A stretch of DNA of 64,000 nucleotides from contig NZ_CP042806.1 in assembly GCF_008000815.1 (NCBI RefSeq), positions 682,001 to 746,000 on the forward strand, written 5' to 3'. Shown in pieces: positions 59,426 to 64,000 of this stretch. This DNA comes from Terriglobus albidus. GTDB lineage: Bacteria > Acidobacteriota > Terriglobia > Terriglobales > Acidobacteriaceae. The notes under the pieces are model-generated. The model was not told the origin of the DNA and did not search any database. It was given only the letters and a program-made list of their open reading frames with translations. Both the position numbers and the translations under genes were made by a program. The first letter of the stretch is position 1. The number at the start of each line of letters is the position of its first letter.

Positions 59426-60772
59426 CTAGCCCGTATACGTCACCCGCCACACCGAATTGGAGGCGTCATCAGAAAAATACAGCGCCCCATCAGCCCCGGT
59501 GGTAATGCCAACCGGACGTCCCCAGACCGTGCCATCACTGTTCACAAAACCGGTGATGAAGTCTTCAAAGTATCCGGAGGGCTGGCCGTTCACCAGAATC
59601 ACGCGCAGAATCTCGTAACCACCGCGCACCGACTTATTCCATGAGCCATGAGAAGCGACAAAGATATCTCCCTGGTAGATCGATGGAAATACGGTTCCGC
59701 TATAGAAGCCGATCTGCAGCGGAGCGAAGTGCGGCTGCAGCAGAACATCCGGCACGATGGTCTTACCGGCGAGTTCAGGATGACTGGCAGGCAACCGTGG
59801 GTCCGGATTGGCGCCAATGTAATACCAGGGCCATCCGTAGAAGCCATCTTCACTGATGCGGGTAACGTAGTCGGGTGGCAGGTTGTCGCCCAGGCCATCG
59901 CGTTCATTCACAGAGACCCAGATGTTGCCCGACGCATCCGTGGTTAGCCCGACAGCGTTTCGCAAGCCGGTGGCATACTGCTTCAGAAACGTGCCGTCCG
60001 GCGTATAGGCCAGAACATCCGCGCGGTTCACTTCGTTCTTATCGCTGTCCGTATTGGTGATGTTGCTGCTGGAACCGACAGAGACGAGCAGGCGATTGTC
60101 TTTGGTGAAGGTCAGCGTGCGGGTGGAGTGGCCTCCCGTGGGCAGCGACGGGACAATCACCTGTGCCGCTCCACGAGCCGTCGTATCGCCGTTCTGATAC
60201 GCGAAGCGGACAACAGAGCCGGTATTGGCGACATAGACATACTGCGGGTTGGAATCTGCAGGATAGAAAGCGATGCCAAAGGGATAATTGAGCCCCGAGG
60301 CAAAGGTCGTTACGGTCTGTGCTGTGCCGTCGGAGTTCACGCCGTGAAGCACGCGCACCGCGTTACCGCCGGAATCCGCGAGAAAGATATCGCCGTTCGG
60401 CGCTGTAGTGAGCAGGCGGGCATTGCTGAAGCCCTTCGCGTAAAGCTGAACCTTGAAGCCTGCAGGAGCCACGGGGAACTGGTCACTCTTCCGGGGAGCG
60501 GCGGTGGGTCCGTTGGTGACAGAAGATGGTGTATTCGGTGCTGGCATGTCGGCAGGAGTGATCAAATGGCACACACCCGGAGACTGCTTGGTGTAATCGG
60601 TAAAAGCCGCGGCCCCGGTCAAGGTAGAGGTGCAACCCGAGGTGGCTGTCTTTGTATCCGTGGTCGGCGGAGTCGTCGGGGGTGGCGTATCGCCGGAGTT
60701 GGGAGGATTGCTCGTACAGGACAAGAGGAACAGTGTCGTCCCCAGCAGCATGGGCAGATAAATAGGACGCAT
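59426..60772 (-). CDS. Sorbosone-dehydrogenase-like lipoprotein (beta-propeller)
   Basis: A 448-residue exported protein. The lipoprotein signal is MRPIYLPMLLGTTLFLLSCTSNPP (lipobox LLSC), followed by a low-complexity T/P linker and a six-bladed glucose/sorbosone dehydrogenase-type propeller: APAGFKVQLYAKGFSNARLLTTAPNGDIFLADS, GLNYPFGIAFYPAD, EVNRADVLAYTPDGTFLKQYATGLRNAVGLTTDASGNIWVSVNERDGLGDNLPPDYVTRI and VGITTGADGALYFSDD. Family members oxidise sugars with PQQ, although several are of unknown activity. Confidence 0.88.
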   Translation of the reverse strand: MRPIYLPMLLGTTLFLLSCTSNPPNSGDTPPPTTPPTTDTKTATSGCTSTLTGAAAFTDYTKQSPGVCHLITPADMPAPNTPSSVTNGPTAAPRKSDQFPVAPAGFKVQLYAKGFSNARLLTTAPNGDIFLADSGGNAVRVLHGVNSDGTAQTVTTFASGLNYPFGIAFYPADSNPQYVYVANTGSVVRFAYQNGDTTARGAAQVIVPSLPTGGHSTRTLTFTKDNRLLVSVGSSSNITNTDSDKNEVNRADVLAYTPDGTFLKQYATGLRNAVGLTTDASGNIWVSVNERDGLGDNLPPDYVTRISEDGFYGWPWYYIGANPDPRLPASHPELAGKTIVPDVLLQPHFAPLQIGFYSGTVFPSIYQGDIFVASHGSWNKSVRGGYEILRVILVNGQPSGYFEDFITGFVNSDGTVWGRPVGITTGADGALYFSDDASNSVWRVTYTG

Positions 60773-60903
60773 AGAGGGAGTTGCCTCCTGCGAATGTCAG
60801 ATGCCTTTCCTCGCGCATTGGAAATCTGAGACGAGTCCGGAACTACATGTAATTTCTTTGTCACTCGCGGCCTCTGTGTGAGGCCTGACTCGAAAGTCTT
60901 TTG

Positions 60904-60940
60904 TTTGTCATCCCGTAGCAACGCGGAGGGATCTGCTTTT
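60904..60940. repeat. Dispersed intergenic repeat family 4, copy 4
   Basis: TTTGTCATCCCGTAGCAACG followed by GATCTGC matches 55785-55818 with few changes. It lies in the divergent space between the sorbosone-dehydrogenase-like gene and the acetyltransferase gene. Confidence 0.5.
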
Positions 60941-60983
60941 CGCCCACCGGGTTCATACTCCTTCCAAACGAGATAATGAACAT

Positions 60984-61469
60984 ATGGTCAACATACGGCC
61001 CGCAAGCGCCGCCGACGCCGATAGCATCTGGCTCATCCTCGAGCCCGTCTTCCGTGCCGGCGAGACATACACTTTGCCTCGGGATATCGCGCGCGATGAG
61101 GCGCTTGCCTACTGGTTTTCAGCCGGTAACCAGGTCTTCGTCGCAGAAGATGCCGGTGAGATCCTGGGTACCTACTACTTGCGCGCCAATCAACGCGGCG
61201 GCGGATCGCATGTCTGCAACTGCGGGTATATGACAGCGGCGCACGCAACCGGCAGAGGTATCGCCAGAACGATGTGCATGCATTCCAAAGAGCAGGCAAA
61301 ACGCTCCGGCTTCCGTGCAATGCAGTTCAACTTTGTGGTTAGTACGAATGAGCGGGCCGTAGAGCTTTGGCAGAGCCTCGGGTTTGCGATGGTCGGAAGG
61401 CTTCCTCGGGCCTTTGAGCATCCATCCAAAGGTTTCGTCGATGCGCTCGTCATGTTCGCGGAGCTCTGA
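60984..61469 (+). CDS. GNAT-family N-acetyltransferase
   Basis: A 161-residue cytosolic acetyltransferase that uses acetyl-CoA. The fold begins VNIRPASAADADSIWLILEPVFRAGETYTLP. The acetyl-CoA-binding region is NCGYMTAAHATGRGIARTMCMHSKEQAKRSGFRAMQFNFVVSTNERAVELWQSLGF, with the Q/RxxGxG/A-type loop present as ATGRGIA. The substrate is unknown. It is preceded by a family-4 repeat and followed by another. Confidence 0.92.
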   Translation: MVNIRPASAADADSIWLILEPVFRAGETYTLPRDIARDEALAYWFSAGNQVFVAEDAGEILGTYYLRANQRGGGSHVCNCGYMTAAHATGRGIARTMCMHSKEQAKRSGFRAMQFNFVVSTNERAVELWQSLGFAMVGRLPRAFEHPSKGFVDALVMFAEL

Positions 61470-61490
61470 TCGAGAGGACAAGGTCCTTTT

Positions 61491-61575
61491 GTTTGTGATT
61501 TCGTAGCGTCTGGGATCCCCGACCAGCTTGCTGTTGGAGCGGTCTCCAAAGGAGCGGAGAAATCTGCTTCCCCAC
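61491..61575. repeat. Family-4 repeat split by ~45-bp insert
   Basis: TTTGTGATTTCGTAGCG (61491) and AGCGGAGAAATCTGCTT (61553) are the two halves of the unit at 55785-55818. Here they are separated by an unrelated stretch containing CCCGACCAGCTTGCTGTTGG. Confidence 0.5.
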
Positions 61576-61663
61576 CCATACCCTTTCTTTCGGCCACAAA
61601 AACCTCCCTCACAACCTCATGCGAGATTTTGAAAGACAAACCTTGCCTACCCATCTATCAGGG

Positions 61664-61700
61664 TGTAGATTGTCTACATCATTGATGTAGGCGGTCTACA
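61664..61700 (+). promoter_or_regulatory. Twin PadR operator candidates
   Basis: TGTAGATTGTCTACA (61664-61678) and TGTAGGCGGTCTACA (61686-61700) are both TGTAG-N5-CTACA dyads, with centres 22 bp apart, about two helical turns. The second ends four bases before the PadR ATG, so binding would block expression of the PadR/permease operon. Confidence 0.7.
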
Positions 61701-61704
61701 CCCT

Positions 61705-62052
61705 ATGGCGACAAAGACGAAATATCAGAACCGGATCGAGCTTCTGCAGGGCACGTTGGACATGTTGATCCTGAAGACGCTTCAGTGGGGCGAACAGCAT
61801 GGCTATGGAATCAGTCAGGCGATCCGTGTGAGCTCCGGTGAGGTTCTTCAGGTGGAGACCGGCTCGCTTTACCCGGCGCTGCACCGGCTGGAGAATCAGG
61901 GCTGGGTCGAAGCCGAGTGGCGAAAGAGCGAGAGCAATCAACGCGCGAAGTATTACCGCATTACGAAGCTGGGTAAGGAACAACTGGCTTCCGACTACGA
62001 ACGCTGGGGGAAGATGGTTGCCACCATCGAGGCAATCATGACCGCGAAGTGA
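61705..62052 (+). CDS. PadR-family regulator of the ADOP permease operon
   Basis: A 115-residue winged-helix repressor: IELLQGTLDMLILKTLQWGEQHGYGISQAIRVSSGEVLQVETGSLYPALHRLENQGWVEAEWRKSESNQRAKYYRITKLGKEQLASDYERW is the standard PadR domain with a short C-terminal helix. Two operator dyads lie directly upstream. The permease gene begins eight bases after the stop codon, the common Acidobacterial PadR-ADOP arrangement. Confidence 0.95.
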   Translation: MATKTKYQNRIELLQGTLDMLILKTLQWGEQHGYGISQAIRVSSGEVLQVETGSLYPALHRLENQGWVEAEWRKSESNQRAKYYRITKLGKEQLASDYERWGKMVATIEAIMTAK

Positions 62053-62060
62053 GGTAGTAC

Positions 62061-64000
62061 ATGAGACTATTTCGATTCTTACGGCGTAAATCCGATCTGA
62101 CGGAAGAGCTGGAAAGCCATCTGAAGATGGCGATCGCGGAGCGGGTGGCACGCGGGCAGTCACCGGAAGAGGCACGCAGATCGGCACTTCATGAGTTCGG
62201 CAACGTGCCGATGATTGCGGATGTGACCCGAAACCAGTGGGGATGGTTGCGCCTGGAGCAGTGGCTTCAGGACGTCCGCTATGCGCTGCGGCAGCTACGT
62301 AAAGAGCCCGGCTTCACGCTCACCGTTGTCATCACCCTCGCGCTAGGCATTGGTGCGAATACTGCCATCTTCACGCTGGTGCAGGGCATCCTGTTGCGCT
62401 CGCTGCCGGTGAATGAACCTTCGCGCCTCTATCGCATCGGCGACAAGAACGATTGCTGTTACTACAACAACTATCAAAACGATAACGGCGACTTTGACAT
62501 CTTCTCCTACGATCTCTATCTCCACCTTAAGCAGGCGGCGCCGGAGTTCGAGCAGTTGGCGGCGGTCGAGGCGGGAGGCAACGGATTCAGTGTGCGCAAA
62601 GGCGCTGAGCCGGCCCGCCCAATGCGAAGCGAATATGTCTCGGGGAACTACTTCGCCACCCTCGGTGTAGGCGCGTATGTCGGACGTGTCCTCAGCGAAA
62701 ACGACGACACACCCGGAGCCGCACCCACACTGGTGCTGAGCTACAAGACCTGGCAGGCCGACTTCGCCGGGGACCCAGGCATCGTCGGCTCCACCCTTTA
62801 TGTGCAGACGCATCCCTTTGTTGTGGCGGGCATCGCGCCGCCGGGATTCTTTGGCGACCGCATCATCTCCAACCCGCCCGACTTCTGGATGCCCCTTGCC
62901 AGTGAGCCCGTGCTTGAAGGGGCTAACTCCGCACTGAAGGGCACCGATGAGCTCTGGCTCTACCCTCTGGGCAGAGTGCACCCCGCCGCTAACATACAGG
63001 CTTTGCAGGCGAAGTTGTCCGTGGCCTTGCAGCAATGGCTCGCCACCCGTCCAACGTACGCCGATCACGGTGGCGCGGCGCTGATTCCGCGGCAGCATGT
63101 CGTCCTCGCACCCGCCGGCGGCGGTATTCAAAGACTGCAGCAGCAGACGGGCACAGGTCTGCGCCTGATGATGATCCTTTCTACGGTGGTCCTTCTCATC
63201 GCCTGCGCCAATATCGCCAACCTGCTCTTAGCTCGCTGCACCGCACGCCGCGCGGATGTAGCGGTGCGCATCGCTCTGGGAGCGTCGCGGTTCAGAGTCA
63301 TACGCGAGATTCTCACCGAAAGTGTCCTGCTGAGCCTGATGGGCGGTGCGGCAGGCTTGGCCGTTGCCTATGCCGGCTCGTACGCGATGCTGATGCTTGC
63401 TTTTCCGGCCGCCAAAAACATGCCTGTTCAGGCACTTCCCTCAACGGCGGTCCTGGCGTTTACGTTTGTCGTGTCAGTGCTTACCGGCATTGTTTTTGGA
63501 ACGGTGCCCGCATGGTTGGCGTCGTATGCACAGCCTGTCGATGCTCTTCGTGGAGTGAATCGATCAACCGCAGACCGCTCGTCCCTGCCGCAACGCATTC
63601 TGATCGTCTTTCAAGTGGCCCTGTCGATGGTTCTGCTGGCAGGCGCATTGCTGATGACGAAATCGCTCCACAACCTGGAGCACCAGAACTTCGGCATCAC
63701 CACCGCCAACCGTTATGTCGTCTCCACTGATCCAAAGGGAGTGGGCTATACCGTCGATCGTCTTCCTGCGCTCTACCAGCAGATTGAAGATCGATTCGCA
63801 GCGCTGCCGGGAATGGCCAACGTCAGCCTCGTCCGGTATATCCCTCTCGGCGGTAATATGTGGGGCTCCTGCGTTATCCCTCAAGGTCACGCTGCGCCTG
63901 GCCCGAAGGACCCATGTTTTGCGGCCTGGGACCGTGCCAGCACTCGCTTTCTCGATTCGATCGGGGTGCCAATTGTGCGTGGCCGCAATTTCTCCACGCA
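62061..64000 (+). CDS. ADOP-family (MacB/FtsX-like) permease, cut by window end
   Basis: The open frame from the ATG at 62061 runs beyond the window; about 646 residues are visible and are expected to be followed by ~150 more. The N-terminal [41 protein letters not shown] is the permease prefix domain. [41 protein letters not shown] starts the MacB periplasmic core, which is followed by an FtsX-type segment ([63 protein letters not shown]), and a second periplasmic core begins near the end. No ATPase gene is visible. Such duplicated orphan permeases are very common in this phylum. Confidence 0.92.
   Translation, partial: MRLFRFLRRKSDLTEELESHLKMAIAERVARGQSPEEARRSALHEFGNVPMIADVTRNQWGWLRLEQWLQDVRYALRQLRKEPGFTLTVVITLALGIGANTAIFTLVQGILLRSLPVNEPSRLYRIGDKNDCCYYNNYQNDNGDFDIFSYDLYLHLKQAAPEFEQLAAVEAGGNGFSVRKGAEPARPMRSEYVSGNYFATLGVGAYVGRVLSENDDTPGAAPTLVLSYKTWQADFAGDPGIVGSTLYVQTHPFVVAGIAPPGFFGDRIISNPPDFWMPLASEPVLEGANSALKGTDELWLYPLGRVHPAANIQALQAKLSVALQQWLATRPTYADHGGAALIPRQHVVLAPAGGGIQRLQQQTGTGLRLMMILSTVVLLIACANIANLLLARCTARRADVAVRIALGASRFRVIREILTESVLLSLMGGAAGLAVAYAGSYAMLMLAFPAAKNMPVQALPSTAVLAFTFVVSVLTGIVFGTVPAWLASYAQPVDALRGVNRSTADRSSLPQRILIVFQVALSMVLLAGALLMTKSLHNLEHQNFGITTANRYVVSTDPKGVGYTVDRLPALYQQIEDRFAALPGMANVSLVRYIPLGGNMWGSCVIPQGHAAPGPKDPCFAAWDRASTRFLDSIGVPIVRGRNFST

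Noticed and set aside
1-64000. tRNA, rRNA or riboswitch genes
   Set aside because: No segment with cloverleaf-like arms and a CCA end, rRNA signature or known riboswitch core was recognised by eye; a covariance-model scan would be decisive.

Overview
The window looks like a chromosome segment of an Acidobacteriota member (Terriglobia; an Edaphobacter, Granulicella or Terriglobus type of soil heterotroph). The signs are very large Oar-like TonB-dependent receptors with an N-terminal carboxypeptidase-regulatory domain, a PadR regulator paired with an orphan MacB/FtsX-type permease (the ADOP family), an ECF sigma/Ser-Thr kinase pair, M13 peptidases, many secreted hydrolases, and intergenic spaces full of short dispersed palindromic repeats. 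No rRNA, tRNA, CRISPR array, phage or plasmid backbone was recognised. Gene identities rest on reading motifs in the translations, not on database searches.

Layout. 1-8.1 kb: rlmH, then two Oar-like receptors, each behind a sigma54-type promoter and a shared 59-bp upstream element. 8.1-17.9 kb: housekeeping and assorted genes (rsfS, AhpD-like, phosphoesterase, nadD, M13 peptidase, YVTN protein, a PadR pair, accD, DoxX) separated by copies of a ~115-bp inverted-repeat element. 18.2-19.1 kb: a DUF2975/XRE pair. 19.5-27 kb: serine hydrolase, PadR, membrane protein, a third receptor-like protein and a LytS/LytTR two-component system. 27.0-27.5 kb: remnants of a second hydrolase/PadR locus. 27.6-33.3 kb: one minus-strand group of ECF sigma, Ser/Thr kinase-TPR, a small HTH-like protein and a CxxCH lipoprotein. 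33.5-36.8 kb: intact serine hydrolase-TPR, Spy/CpxP-like protein and esterase.

36.8-38.1 kb: an IS481-family element. 38.2-41.1 kb: a CpxA/CpxR-like pair and a GPNG-repeat secreted protein. 41.1-47.4 kb: LysR regulator, cytochrome-b-like membrane protein, trhO, esterase, aspartyl protease and MsrQ-like protein. 47.6-50.5 kb: DoxX/AHSA1/VOC/DoxX genes behind a SigJ-type sigma factor. 50.6-61.5 kb: mostly secreted or metabolic single genes (DUF1624, cupin, squalene-cyclase-like, carbonic anhydrase, DUF4256, phospholipase C, sorbosone-dehydrogenase-like, GNAT). 61.7-64 kb: PadR plus an ADOP permease cut by the window end.

The main points for a second look are: (i) the duplicated enhancer plus sigma54 architecture of the two receptors; (ii) the inverted-repeat element (seven copies, TA ends, paired changes in the two arms, stop codons supplied to genes); (iii) a shared TACGTA-N4-TTCGTA site upstream of the two serine hydrolases and of the hydrolase remnant; (iv) the unusual ECF sigma/kinase/HTH/CxxCH operon lying between direct repeats made by the intact and decayed hydrolase genes.
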